From an uncultured Eubacteriales bacterium (GTDB taxonomy: Bacteria > Bacillota > Clostridia > Oscillospirales > Acutalibacteraceae), in the NCBI GenBank assembly GCA_934725425.1, contig CAKVAX010000001.1, forward strand, positions 62,001 to 126,000: a stretch of DNA of 64,000 bases. Reading direction: 5' to 3'. Under the pieces are notes generated by a model, which worked only from the letters and a program-made list of their open reading frames with translations, had not been told where the DNA came from and ran no database searches. Every line of letters begins with the position of its first letter. The stretch's first letter is position 1. The position numbers and the translations under genes are program-made. This document shows, piece after piece, positions 8,645 through 17,422 of the stretch.

Positions 8645-9895
8645 ATGCATATGAAACGTAAGAAGTTAAAAAAAATTATTATAAGTTGCTTTTTGTTTTT
8701 AGTGCTGTTGGTTTTAATATTTTATTTTTTTTATAGGAAAAAATTTGGTATAGATTTTCAAATTGCAGAATTGCAAGAAGTTAAAGACAGCTTTCGCACG
8801 ACAGGAACGGTAGTCAGAGATGAAGAAATTATCACAGCTCCCGAAGAAAGCAAATCTTTTCTTAAGTATCTTGTGAAAGATGGTGACAAATCCCCGAAAA
8901 ACGGAATTATCGCCGAGGTTTATGATTCATCGGAATCCGCCAAAGCCAGTTATAAAATAGACCTATTAGACAAAGAAATAAGAGTTTTAGAAAAATTAAA
9001 TACCTGCCAATATAATTTTTCTCAAAGCATTAATGCTCTAAATAAAAAAATTAGCGAAGAGGTAAAAAATTTACTGGTTTCAGTTAATGATTTTCAGGTA
9101 GCAGACAGTATAAATTTAAGAAATAAAATACTATATTTTTTGAATGAAAAGAAAATAATTCTTGGAAAAAGTGTAAATTTTGAAGAGAAAATTCGGGAAT
9201 TAAAAAAAGAAAAAGATAAATTGCTTTCTTTGAATCCGCATATTGTTTCTCAGATAAAATCTCCGGATTCGGGAGTGTTTTTCACCAGCACGGACGGCTA
9301 CGAAGAAAAATTTTCATATAAAAACCTAAAGTCTGAAAAGATTCAAATTTCTGATATAAATGATGTTAATAAGAGCTCAGATTACAGCGGGATAATAGGC
9401 AAAATTGTAAAATTGTGCACGTGGTATATTGTTTGTGAAATGAGTAACGAACAATCCGGTAAAATTTTTCCCGGACAAGAAGCTTCGATAAGTATCGAAG
9501 GTTTAGAAACTGTTAAAAATTTGCCATGCAAAATTGAAAGTATAAATTCTCCCGGTGATAGCGGAAAATCTACTGTCTTAATTTCATGCAATTACATGAA
9601 TGAGCACATAGCTTCGCTCAGAAATGAAGATTTTGTTTTGGAATTTAACAAATATTATGGTCTGGAAGTGGATAAGGACGCTGTATGTAAAGATAATTCG
9701 GATGAAAATAAATTTGGTGTGTATGTGTCCCACGGAAATTATTTGAAATTTAAAAAAATTAATCCTGTATATTGGAAAGAAGATAAGGTAGTTTGTGCTT
9801 ACGGAAATGATGAGTACAGTGACGAAACCTATCTTCAGGTAGGGGATAAAATAATAAAAGGATCAAATTTATATGCGGGCAAGAAATTGAAGTAA
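8645..9895 (+). CDS. HlyD-like membrane-anchored protein
   Basis: 416 residues: a basic N-terminus, one transmembrane helix (about residues 10-32), then a large extracytoplasmic part. Order: short beta segment (FRTTGTVVRDEE), coiled-coil-like hairpin of about 120 residues, then beta-rich C-terminal domains. This is the layout of HlyD/membrane-fusion-like proteins often found ahead of sepF in Clostridia. No partner ABC transporter is nearby, so the role is unclear; envelope-related is a guess. ATG 8645 directly follows the miaA stop; ATG 8651 is an alternative with better spacing from AAAAGG. Confidence 0.7.
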   Translation: MHMKRKKLKKIIISCFLFLVLLVLIFYFFYRKKFGIDFQIAELQEVKDSFRTTGTVVRDEEIITAPEESKSFLKYLVKDGDKSPKNGIIAEVYDSSESAKASYKIDLLDKEIRVLEKLNTCQYNFSQSINALNKKISEEVKNLLVSVNDFQVADSINLRNKILYFLNEKKIILGKSVNFEEKIRELKKEKDKLLSLNPHIVSQIKSPDSGVFFTSTDGYEEKFSYKNLKSEKIQISDINDVNKSSDYSGIIGKIVKLCTWYIVCEMSNEQSGKIFPGQEASISIEGLETVKNLPCKIESINSPGDSGKSTVLISCNYMNEHIASLRNEDFVLEFNKYYGLEVDKDAVCKDNSDENKFGVYVSHGNYLKFKKINPVYWKEDKVVCAYGNDEYSDETYLQVGDKIIKGSNLYAGKKLK

Positions 9896-10029
9896 TATTA
9901 TATATAAAAAAATCATAAAATTCTAATATTAAATTTCATAAATGAATGATAAATGTATATAAATAGGATTCAAAGTATAAAAAATATTTAAAATATATAA
10001 TAATTTTTACACTTTTTTTGAAATGATTA

Positions 10030-10058
10030 TTGACATTTTTTTAGAAACAGTTCATAAT
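10030..10058 (+). promoter_or_regulatory. Sigma-A promoter of sepF
   Basis: TTGACA (10030-10035), 17-base spacer, CATAAT (10053-10058). Predicted transcript start near 10065, giving a leader of about 90 bases. I see no known riboswitch fold in the leader, and nothing else in the 259-base gap after the HlyD-like gene. Confidence 0.75.
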
Positions 10059-10154
10059 GGGTTTGTGAATGCCTCAAGATGGGCAATTATATAAGTTTGA
10101 AACTAATTACATACTTTAATTGTAAGTAACAAATTGAAATAGGAGGAATTGTAA

Positions 10155-10589
10155 ATGGCAGGATTAGTAGAAAAATTTAAAGAAATGTGGTCTCCTTCGG
10201 ATGAATATGAAGATTATGAAGATCAGGAAGAATTTGACCAAGATAATGATTCTTCATATGAATATAAGTCGAAAAAAAATAGCAGAGTAGTCAGTATACA
10301 TGATTCTCACAAATTAAAAGTTATACTTGTTAAACCCGAACGCTTTTGTGAAGATGTAAAGAATATTGCTGACGAATTGTTGAGGAAAAATACTATTGTT
10401 CTTAATCTGGAAAAGGTTATAAAATCCGAATCAAGAAGAATGATTGATTTTTTGAGTGGTGTTGCTTATGCCAACGGGGGACAGATAAAAAATGTTTCTG
10501 CTGATACTTTTGTGATAACTCCATGCAATGTAGACTTAGAAGGGGATGACTTTGTTGGAGAACTTGAGGGGCAGGGAATATATTTTTAA
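10155..10589 (+). CDS. sepF: Cell division protein SepF
   Basis: 144 residues. The N-terminal amphipathic helix (AGLVEKFKEMW) is typical of the SepF membrane-targeting segment. An acidic, disordered linker follows (rich in D, E, Y). The C-terminal SepF domain (about 60-144) contains KVILVKPERF, RKNTIVLNLE and RRMIDFLSG, with FVITP near the end. SepF bundles FtsZ filaments and tethers them to the membrane. Strong ribosome site (AGGAGGAATTG) and own promoter. Next to divIVA, as in many Gram-positives. Confidence 0.95.
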   Translation: MAGLVEKFKEMWSPSDEYEDYEDQEEFDQDNDSSYEYKSKKNSRVVSIHDSHKLKVILVKPERFCEDVKNIADELLRKNTIVLNLEKVIKSESRRMIDFLSGVAYANGGQIKNVSADTFVITPCNVDLEGDDFVGELEGQGIYF

Positions 10590-10631
10590 AATATTATCGC
10601 TTTTAAAAGTTATGTCAAGAGGTGAAAATTT

Positions 10632-11318
10632 TTGCTAAGTATTGATGATGTAAAACAAGTTAGTTTTAGAAGAGCAAATTTTGGAGGGTATAAACCCGAA
10701 GATGTCGATGCATTTGTGGACGACGTGCAGTATTCTTATGAAAAAATGTTGGAAGAAAATAAAAATTTGCACAGCGAAATTGAAGATTTGAGAGCAAAAA
10801 TAGATAAAATTTATTCCGAAGAAGGAGCAATACGGAAGATAATACTCAATGCCCAGAATATTGCCGAAAGCTCGCTTAACCAAGCCAAGGAAAAAACCGA
10901 AGAAATTGTCGAAAAGGCTGTAAAAAAATCAAATGACCTCATAGACAAAGCAAAAGAGGAGGTTAAAATTCAAAGCCAAATTTCTGAAAGGCTTAAAGCT
11001 GAAGCAGCATCGCTTAAAAATAAATTGAAAGATATTTATAAAGAGCACTTGGAAATAATAGGAAAAATTCCTGGGGATGTCAGAACTGAAAACAATAATT
11101 CTTCTAAAGAGAAAAAAATCGAAAAGAAAAAAGAAGAAAAGAATTTTATTGATATATCGAGTGAAGATATTTCCGGAGGTTTTAGTTCTCCCGAAAGTGA
11201 TGTCGCCGGGGTAAAAAAAGAAAATATTTCAGATTTAAAATTCGGCAAAGATTATAATATTGAAGATGAAAGTAAACCAAAGGGAGCATTTTCTGGTCTA
11301 TTCAAAAAGAAGAATTAA
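10632..11318 (+). CDS. divIVA: DivIVA-family septum/pole protein
   Basis: 228 residues. Start is TTG at 10632, preceded by AAGAGGTGAAAA. The N-terminal domain has the DivIVA pattern SIDDVKQVSFRRA...GGYKPEDVDAFVDDV that inserts into curved membrane. Coiled coil runs from about residue 35 to 140. The tail is charged, low-complexity and ends in a basic patch (SGLFKKKN). DivIVA marks the septum and cell pole and helps place division and envelope factors. A Rho-independent terminator follows. Confidence 0.9.
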   Translation: MLSIDDVKQVSFRRANFGGYKPEDVDAFVDDVQYSYEKMLEENKNLHSEIEDLRAKIDKIYSEEGAIRKIILNAQNIAESSLNQAKEKTEEIVEKAVKKSNDLIDKAKEEVKIQSQISERLKAEAASLKNKLKDIYKEHLEIIGKIPGDVRTENNNSSKEKKIEKKKEEKNFIDISSEDISGGFSSPESDVAGVKKENISDLKFGKDYNIEDESKPKGAFSGLFKKKN

Positions 11319-11342
11319 TTAAATATTTGATATTTGATAGGT

Positions 11343-11396
11343 ATGCATATTATTTGTTTTATTTACATGGTAATTCAAATAATATGTATTTTTAAT
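11343..11396 (+). terminator. Rho-independent terminator after divIVA
   Basis: Perfect 11-bp stem CATATTATTTG (11346-11356) with CAAATAATATG (11376-11386), 19-base loop, followed by TATTTTTAATTT. Confidence 0.7.
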
Positions 11397-11402
11397 TTAT
11401 AC

Positions 11403-11431
11403 TTTACATTTTAAACTGAAAATGATATAAT
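11403..11431 (+). promoter_or_regulatory. Sigma-A promoter of the gene at 11457
   Basis: TTTACA (11403-11408), 17-base spacer, perfect TATAAT (11426-11431). Confidence 0.65.
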
Positions 11432-11456
11432 ATTATTAAATAAAGGGAATGGAGTG

Positions 11457-11963
11457 ATGTTGGAAGTGTTAGACAAAGTTAAAGTGATGTCGCACATAGC
11501 CTTAATTACTGTGGTTACAGCATCATTTGTTATAGTGACAAATAAAACGTATAATACTTTAAATCAATTTAATAATGTAGCTAATAATTTTGGTGATGTG
11601 GCCTCGAAAGTTCAAAAAGCTCTTGATGACGAAAATATTAAGGAAACTATGGCAAATACTGCTGCTATAACAAAAAATATTAAAAATCTTACCGGAAACG
11701 ATTTCGAAAAAGTAAAAGAATTTATGTCTAAATTCAATGAGCAAGATATAGAATCAATCAAAAAAGCTATATCTAATTTCGAAATAGCAAGTGAAGATGT
11801 GAAAGAAGCAACAAAAATTCTCAAAAATAAAGCAGGTTTGAGGTATTACGGATTTTTTAATTCGGCTGAGGGTAATAAGGATGCAAAAGGAAAAGAAATT
11901 TTGCCGGCAAATTCAGATGAAAATTGGTTTGCTTATGTTAAGAGACTTTGCTCTTTTAGATAA
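11457..11963 (+). CDS. Small membrane-anchored coiled-coil protein
   Basis: 168 residues, no family recognised with certainty. One N-terminal membrane helix (about residues 10-30: HIALITVVTASFVIV) is followed by ~100 residues of amphipathic helix with repeated N/K/E/A patterns, suggesting a coiled coil or apolipoprotein-like helical region. The end is short and basic. ATG 11457 is preferred over GTG 11454 because of the GGGAATGGAG site. It is flanked by its own promoter and terminator, so it is an independent unit. Proximity to sepF/divIVA hints at an envelope role, but this is only inference. Confidence 0.6.
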   Translation: MLEVLDKVKVMSHIALITVVTASFVIVTNKTYNTLNQFNNVANNFGDVASKVQKALDDENIKETMANTAAITKNIKNLTGNDFEKVKEFMSKFNEQDIESIKKAISNFEIASEDVKEATKILKNKAGLRYYGFFNSAEGNKDAKGKEILPANSDENWFAYVKRLCSFR

Positions 11964-11980
11964 TTTTATATCATATTTAA

Positions 11981-12027
11981 AAGGAAGTAAGTGCCCGAAA
12001 GGGCAGTCATTACTTCCTTAATTTTTT
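11981..12027 (+). terminator. Terminator overlapping the tadA 3' end
   Basis: GGAAGTAA (11983-11990) pairs with TTACTTCC (12010-12017), with an inner TGCCC-GAAA-GGGCA hairpin (bulge of GTCA), then ATTTTTT. The T-run serves the plus-strand gene. The stem lies over the tadA stop codon. Confidence 0.75.
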
Positions 12028-12471
12028 AAAAAAATTCGATAATATTTGAGAACATTCACTTTGCAAAATTCCACTGCTTATTTCAGGTTTGTGATTATAC
12101 GGCAATTCAAACAAATTTATTACAGAATTGCATGAACCTGATTTTGGGTCAAAAGCTCCATAAACCAAACGAGAAATTCGAGAATTTATTATTGCTCCCG
12201 CACACATAGGACAGGGTTCTAAAGTGACATACATGGTGCAATCGAATAATCTCCACCGCTCCAAAGCTACGCACGCATTGTTAATAGCCTCAATTTCTGC
12301 GTGGCATAATGAATTTTTCAATGTTTCCCGACGATTCCTTCCGCGAGAGATTATCTTTTTGTCATGAACTATAATAGCTCCCACAGGAACTTCCAGTTCT
12401 TCCGCTGCCTTATGTGCTTCTTCGAGAGCTTGTTTCATATAAAATATGTCATCATTTTCTAACTGTTCCAT
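12010..12471 (-). CDS. tadA: tRNA-specific adenosine-34 deaminase TadA
   Basis: Deaminates A34 to inosine in tRNA-Arg(ACG). 153 residues with the zinc deaminase signature: HAEIEAI (catalytic Glu with ligand His) and PCPMCAGAI (two ligand Cys). VPVGAIIVHD and the R-N-R segment before HAE fit TadA rather than cytidine deaminases. Start ATG 12471 lies six bases after the stop of the upstream cation efflux gene, so the two are co-transcribed on the minus strand. Confidence 0.96.
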   Translation of the reverse strand: MEQLENDDIFYMKQALEEAHKAAEELEVPVGAIIVHDKKIISRGRNRRETLKNSLCHAEIEAINNACVALERWRLFDCTMYVTLEPCPMCAGAIINSRISRLVYGAFDPKSGSCNSVINLFELPYNHKPEISSGILQSECSQILSNFFKKLRK

Positions 12472-12477
12472 TTAAAC

Positions 12478-13698
12478 TTAATTATCCTTTTTAGTATCTG
12501 ATTTAGATTCAAAATAATTTCTATCCACATCTATAATGCATTTGTAATTATCGTCAAGAGCTCTAATACTCTCGGCAACAGATTGCTCTATTTCGTCGTC
12601 CGAAGGGTCTATATCATACGGAACGGACAGATGAAATATTAAAGTTGGTCTTTTACCCGGAATTATTCTAAAATCATAAATTTTAGCGTTTCTATGAAGA
12701 AGTTTTACAAGTTGAGAAATTTTTTCTCGTACAGAATTTACTTTTTCATCATCCGTAACAATGGGGTCTACATGTATAATCGATTTACAATTAAATTTTT
12801 CTTTTAATCTTTTTTCTATTTTATCTATAGATTCGTGTAGCTCCATAATATTTTTATCTGCCGGCATTTCTGCATGGAAAGATATCATACTGGTATTGGG
12901 CCCGTAATTATGGACGATCAAATCGTGAATTCCAAGAACATTCGGGGAAGATAACACTACTTCGTGAATTTTTTTTACAAGATTCGGATCAGGAGAAGCT
13001 CCAAGAAGAGGATTTAAAGTTTCTTTTATCATGCCGATGCCTGTACATATTATAAATATGGCAACGACGATTCCCGAGTAAGCATCTACCGAAACGCCGG
13101 TAAAATATGTTATAGCCATCCCCAAAAGTATTGTAATGGTAGCTATTACATCTCCGAGACTGTCAAATGCAGTGGCTTTTATCGCTGTTGAATCCAAAAT
13201 TTTTCCTATTTTTCTGTTAAACATGCATAGCCATAATTTTACTACTAAGGAACCAATAAGTATCAATGTTGGAATTAAGGCTATTGTTGTAGGTTCCGGG
13301 TTAAATATTTTTTCGATTGAAGTTTTTATAAATTCCAGACCCATAAAAATTATTGCTATTGATACTATAAGTCCCGAAACGTATTCAATTCTTCCGTATC
13401 CGAATGGATGTTCTTTATCGGCGGGATTTCCCGAAGCCTTAAAGCATACAAGCGTTACTATTGACGAAATTGCGTCCGAAAGGTTGTTAAAAGCATCGGC
13501 ACTTATTGCTATTGAAGAAGTTATTATACCGGCAAAAAATTTCCCCACGGACAGGAGTATATTACAAATTATGCCCGCATATCCGCTTAGCATTCCCAAG
13601 CGCCTTCTAACTTCCGAATTATTTTTTTGTGCTTTTTCCAAAACAAATTTTTTTATTATATAATCAGTCATTTTTTTCGCAGATAATAATTTACCCAC
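12478..13698 (-). CDS. Cation diffusion facilitator (CDF) family transporter
   Basis: 406 residues. Six predicted membrane helices in about residues 35-250. The family site is present: an ADAFNNLSD segment in helix 2 (the usual HxxxD metal site reads DxxNNLSD) and HPFGYGRIEY in the following loop. The C-terminal cytoplasmic CDF domain has two parts, longer than the ~300-residue norm (a second domain of about 80 residues). It probably exports Zn2+, Fe2+ or Mn2+ by proton exchange; the metal is not predictable. Start GTG 13698 after AAGGAGGGTCGA. Promoter at 13766-13738. Confidence 0.9.
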   Translation of the reverse strand: MGKLLSAKKMTDYIIKKFVLEKAQKNNSEVRRRLGMLSGYAGIICNILLSVGKFFAGIITSSIAISADAFNNLSDAISSIVTLVCFKASGNPADKEHPFGYGRIEYVSGLIVSIAIIFMGLEFIKTSIEKIFNPEPTTIALIPTLILIGSLVVKLWLCMFNRKIGKILDSTAIKATAFDSLGDVIATITILLGMAITYFTGVSVDAYSGIVVAIFIICTGIGMIKETLNPLLGASPDPNLVKKIHEVVLSSPNVLGIHDLIVHNYGPNTSMISFHAEMPADKNIMELHESIDKIEKRLKEKFNCKSIIHVDPIVTDDEKVNSVREKISQLVKLLHRNAKIYDFRIIPGKRPTLIFHLSVPYDIDPSDDEIEQSVAESIRALDDNYKCIIDVDRNYFESKSDTKKDN

Positions 13699-13737
13699 TC
13701 GACCCTCCTTGATTAGAATATCTACTTTTGGTAAATT

Positions 13738-13766
13738 ATTATACTATTTTTTTTAATTTTTGTTAA
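13738..13766 (-). promoter_or_regulatory. Sigma-A promoter of the CDF-tadA operon
   Basis: On the minus strand TTAACA (13766-13761), 17-base spacer, perfect TATAAT (13743-13738). The -35 element lies inside the last codons of the preceding gene. Confidence 0.65.
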
Positions 13767-14814
13767 TAGGCGCAGAAGTATTTTTACTGATTTTTTTTCT
13801 GTATTTAACGAATTCATACGAAATGTACACAATGAGCCCTATCGATATAATGGATATCGACACAATCAAATATATGCCGGAATGATTATTATCCGATTCA
13901 TTTGATGCTATGTTTTCGACGTTTTCTTCACGGTAATCGTTTTCGTCCAGATTTTGTGAATAGGGCAAAGAGTATGGCAAATTGCTTTTCTTACTCTTTT
14001 TGCTTTTGGATGATTTAGATTTAGATTTTGACTTTTTGGAAGGTTTTTTATTGGCATCTCCTCTGAAAACTTCGATTTCATAAACTCGTTTTACTTTAAG
14101 CTGCTTGTTAGAAACAGTTATTTTGAAATAGGTTGTTTTTCCGGCAGCGTTTAATTTTCGTCTGTTTATTTTTACATCTAAATTTTCATTGAATGGAGTA
14201 AATTCGAAATCAAGATATTTTGTATCCGATGGAACATCCATACTATAATTGAAGTTATTCGGAGAAAATTTCGGAGACAAAGTACCTATATTCGGACATA
14301 TAGACTTTAATCTGCAATTTTGTATTTCAGGATTTTCTATAATATTAATCAGAAAATCATTGGATGCTATTTTTTGATGTGAATTGCAGTCTGAAAATTC
14401 TGCGTGCATATCTATAGTTTTAGGAATGGATTTTTTATATGTTTTTAAGTAAACTTCGTAAAGAGTTATGTCGGGATTCCCGGTTGAAACTTCTCTTAAT
14501 TTTTTTGGATTATATTTAATATTTATCAAATTATCTTTTGTTTCTGTTTTCAACTGATTTCTTGATATAGGTTCAAAGCTAAGAATTTTCTTCAGTTTAA
14601 GTTCGGGGTAATTGTAAGAAAGAGCACAGTCAAATCCCTCTAAAGTCATTCCCGGAGTGGCTCCGCTTAATATTATTTCTATTTTTATTTCGTCTCCCGG
14701 AAGATAATCTGAGCTTTTGACGTTTGCTTTTAAATCATAATTTTTGGCTTCTAAATTAAATGGCATAAATAATATCATCGTTAAGAATAATAAAAAAATT
14801 CTGTATTTTTTCAT
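13753..14814 (-). CDS. Surface protein: cohesin-like and cadherin-like domains, C-terminal anchor
   Basis: 353 residues. Signal peptide (about 1-23, ending in LEAK), then a beta-rich cohesin-like domain (about 27-145, e.g. LPGDEIKIEIIL), then a cadherin-like beta-sandwich domain (PF12733 type, about 165-250, SPKFSPNNFNYSMDVP). Next comes a low-complexity K/S-rich linker (about 255-278), an acidic spacer, a C-terminal membrane helix (GIYLIVSISIISIGLIVYIS) and a basic tail. This is a type-I membrane-anchored exposed protein; its binding partner is unknown. Start ATG 14814 has AAGAAGG. Transcribed away from mscS. Confidence 0.75.
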   Translation of the reverse strand: MKKYRIFLLFLTMILFMPFNLEAKNYDLKANVKSSDYLPGDEIKIEIILSGATPGMTLEGFDCALSYNYPELKLKKILSFEPISRNQLKTETKDNLINIKYNPKKLREVSTGNPDITLYEVYLKTYKKSIPKTIDMHAEFSDCNSHQKIASNDFLINIIENPEIQNCRLKSICPNIGTLSPKFSPNNFNYSMDVPSDTKYLDFEFTPFNENLDVKINRRKLNAAGKTTYFKITVSNKQLKVKRVYEIEVFRGDANKKPSKKSKSKSKSSKSKKSKKSNLPYSLPYSQNLDENDYREENVENIASNESDNNHSGIYLIVSISIISIGLIVYISYEFVKYRKKISKNTSAPINKN

Positions 14815-14886
14815 AAAATCCTTCTTTCAAATGTGGTATAATTTTTTTGGAATATATAGTATAATGTAATTCTGAGAGGTGGTAAT

Positions 14887-15672
14887 ATGAATTTTGTATT
14901 TGGCAGTGACGGGGTTAAAATTCCGACGGAACTGCAAAATAATTTAATTTTATTTGTGAAAGCTCTTTTAATTTTTTTGATTGGCTGGTGGATAATAAAT
15001 AAAGTCTGCAAGCTTGTTTTGGTATTTCTTCAAAAAGCTACATCTCAAACAAGTTTTGCTTCGTTTTTAAATTCGGTGCTTAAATTTTCACTTAGAATAT
15101 TACTCATCGTTAGCGTACTTGGATATCTGAAATTTAATGTTACATCTTTGATAGCGGCTATAGGAGCTTCTTTTGTAGCCATTGGAATTTCTTTAAAGGA
15201 CAGCATATCAAATATAGTCGGCGGAATAATTTTAGTGACGAATAATCCAATTCATGTTGGAGATTATATAGAATTTGAAAATGTTTCGGGAAAAGTAGTA
15301 AAAATAGAAATGCTTTTTACAACACTTAAATCTTCAGAAGAAAATAAAATGGTAGTCATTCCAAATTCCAGGCTTGTTTCCAATAACATTACTCGAAAAA
15401 GTCCTCACGATATAAAATCGGTGGAATTTGATTCCGATGTTTCTGTTCCGGATAATAATATGGATTTTTCGAAATTTTTCGAAAAAGAATTCATTTTAAA
15501 CAACAAAATTTTGCAGCTTCCCGCACCTAAAATTAGGATTAAAAAAGAAAATAACAAAGCGCACATGCATATAAAACTTTGGTGCCAAGCTCAAGATGAA
15601 GAAGCAGTAAAAATGGTTTTAGAAAATTCTTTTAAAAAATTATGTAAAAAATATAAACTCAGTGCATTGTGA
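14887..15672 (+). CDS. Small-conductance mechanosensitive channel (MscS family)
   Basis: 261 residues. Three predicted membrane helices. The pore-lining TM3 is visible as SLIAAIGASFVAIGISLKDSISNIVGG, the Ala/Gly-rich helix of MscS. The beta domain follows with HVGDYIEF and VIPNSRLVSNNI. The C-terminal alpha/beta region is shorter than in E. coli MscS. It opens under membrane tension to relieve osmotic downshock. Ribosome site GAGAGGTGGTAAT. Divergent from the surface protein at 14814. Confidence 0.93.
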   Translation: MNFVFGSDGVKIPTELQNNLILFVKALLIFLIGWWIINKVCKLVLVFLQKATSQTSFASFLNSVLKFSLRILLIVSVLGYLKFNVTSLIAAIGASFVAIGISLKDSISNIVGGIILVTNNPIHVGDYIEFENVSGKVVKIEMLFTTLKSSEENKMVVIPNSRLVSNNITRKSPHDIKSVEFDSDVSVPDNNMDFSKFFEKEFILNNKILQLPAPKIRIKKENNKAHMHIKLWCQAQDEEAVKMVLENSFKKLCKKYKLSAL

Positions 15673-15739
15673 ATTTAATAATATAATAACATTATTTTAA
15701 ATCCAATTCAACTATAAAATTAAAAAAGGAGATGCTTAT

Positions 15740-16297
15740 ATGGCAGTAGAAACATTTTCCGCAGGTGTGGCTCCGGGCGGTCTTAGAAATATTCAGGAGA
15801 TTAAAATTCTTATATGTTATATTTTCGATAAACTTGATAAACCTTTAACCAAAAATGATGTGACATCTATACTGCAAAGTTACGAAATAGCTAATTATTT
15901 CGATGCCAGTCAGGCCTTTTCTCAGATGGTACTTCAAGGCAACTTGAAAGTTTATGATGACGACGACAATTTTTATATTATTACTCCGACAGGAAGAATG
16001 ATTTCGGAAGAACTTAGTGGGTCTTTGCCTGTAACCATTAAAGAAAAATCTTTAAAAAGTGCAGAAGGATATTTCAAAAGATTAAAAAGCGAAAAAGAAA
16101 ATACAGTAAATATGGTCAGAACAGAATGGGGATATATGGTTAATTGCAAAATTTCCGGAGGAGATTTTAATATGCTCGAATTGGGCGTGTATGCACCTGA
16201 CATAAATGCTGCATCCATAATTAGAGATAATTTTTATAAAAAGCCTGATGAGATATACAAAAATCTTCTTACAATGCTTACACAAGGCGAGTATTAA
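15740..16297 (+). CDS. DUF4364 family protein
   Basis: 185 residues. The N-terminal part (IQEIKILICYIFDKL through ITPTGRMISEEL) looks like a winged-helix fold, and the C-terminal ~90 residues are a mixed alpha/beta domain. This matches DUF4364, found in Clostridia and thought to be DNA-binding, though no target is known. Ribosome site AAAAAAGGAGATG. It has a promoter-bearing gap on its 3' side and is probably monocistronic. Confidence 0.8.
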   Translation: MAVETFSAGVAPGGLRNIQEIKILICYIFDKLDKPLTKNDVTSILQSYEIANYFDASQAFSQMVLQGNLKVYDDDDNFYIITPTGRMISEELSGSLPVTIKEKSLKSAEGYFKRLKSEKENTVNMVRTEWGYMVNCKISGGDFNMLELGVYAPDINAASIIRDNFYKKPDEIYKNLLTMLTQGEY

Positions 16298-16309
16298 GTG
16301 GCCAAGAAC

Positions 16310-16337
16310 TTGACATAACCTTGTATTTCTATATAAT
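16310..16337 (+). promoter_or_regulatory. Strong sigma-A promoter of the rlmN-prpC-prkC-murA run
   Basis: Perfect TTGACA (16310-16315), 16-base spacer, perfect TATAAT (16332-16337), 42 bases upstream of rlmN. Confidence 0.8.
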
Positions 16338-16379
16338 AAAACCTATATGTCAGCATTTTGAGGAGTGAGTTGTGCATAA

Positions 16380-17408
16380 ATGGTTAAAAAAGATATAAAA
16401 TCCATGACTCTGGAAGAAATCAGTAACGATATATCGGATCTTTCTTTGGAATCTTATCGCGCTAAGCAAGTTTATGGGTGGCTGGTTAGAGGAGTAGAAA
16501 GTTTCGATGAAATGAAAAATATCCCTAAAAAATTGATTGATTTGTTAAGTGGTAAATATTATATTCCTTCGGTTAAAATTAAAACTAAAAAAGTGTCAAG
16601 AGATTCCACTGTAAAATATCTTTTTGAGTTGCAAGACGGCCAGCTGATAGAAGCTGTTGTTATGAAATATTCTCACGGATATTCTATGTGCCTTTCTACT
16701 CAAGCCGGTTGCAAAATGGGATGTGCGTTTTGTGTTACCGGAAAAGGAGGGTTTAACAGGAATTTATTGCCCTCGGAGATGATAGCTCAGATTCAAATCG
16801 CCGAAAAAGATTTGAATATCAGGATTTCAAATATAGTTTTAATGGGAATGGGAGAGCCTCTGGATAATTACGATAATGTTTTAAAATTTTTAGAACTTAT
16901 TTCTTCTGAAAATCATTTAAATATCGGCATGAGGCACATTTCACTTTCTACGTGTGGAATTGTGGATAAAATTTATGATTTATCAAAGAAAAACATTCCT
17001 CTTACTCTGTCGATATCACTTCACGCTCCCAACGATAAGATTCGAAACCAAATAATGAGAATAAATAGAAAATGGAATGTGCGAGAGCTCATAGATGCTT
17101 GTAAATTTTATTTAGATCGTGGGGGAAGGAGAATATCCTTTGAATACACCATGATAGAGAATGTCAATGATATGACTGAATGCGCTAATGAATTGGCTCA
17201 TCTATTAAAAGGGATGCTTTGTCATGTTAATTTAATACCTCTTAACGAGGGATCAAACGGCAGTACTTTTAGGAGTAGTTCAAAATCTAGGATATATTCC
17301 TTTCAAAGTATTCTTCAAAAGCAGGGAATAAATGCTACCGTGCGAAGAACTCTTGGAAAGGACATAGATGCGGCTTGTGGACAATTAAAGGGTAAATACC
17401 TGAATTAG
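16380..17408 (+). CDS. rlmN: 23S rRNA (A2503-C2)/tRNA methyltransferase RlmN
   Basis: Radical-SAM enzyme that methylates C2 of A2503 in 23S rRNA and A37 in some tRNAs. 342 residues. The CxxxCxxC cluster is C111/C115/C118 (CKMGCAFC). SAM-binding GMGEPL and SLHAPND segments follow, and the C-terminal catalytic Cys lies in AACGQLKG. Ribosome site GAGGAGTGAG. It heads the operon with prpC and prkC, the common Firmicutes order. Confidence 0.97.
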   Translation: MVKKDIKSMTLEEISNDISDLSLESYRAKQVYGWLVRGVESFDEMKNIPKKLIDLLSGKYYIPSVKIKTKKVSRDSTVKYLFELQDGQLIEAVVMKYSHGYSMCLSTQAGCKMGCAFCVTGKGGFNRNLLPSEMIAQIQIAEKDLNIRISNIVLMGMGEPLDNYDNVLKFLELISSENHLNIGMRHISLSTCGIVDKIYDLSKKNIPLTLSISLHAPNDKIRNQIMRINRKWNVRELIDACKFYLDRGGRRISFEYTMIENVNDMTECANELAHLLKGMLCHVNLIPLNEGSNGSTFRSSSKSRIYSFQSILQKQGINATVRRTLGKDIDAACGQLKGKYLN

Positions 17409-17422
17409 GGAGGTAGGCAAAA

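Noticed and set aside
13136..13663. Long open frame antisense to the CDF transporter
   Set aside because: It mirrors the codon pattern of the real gene, lacks a ribosome site and resembles no family.
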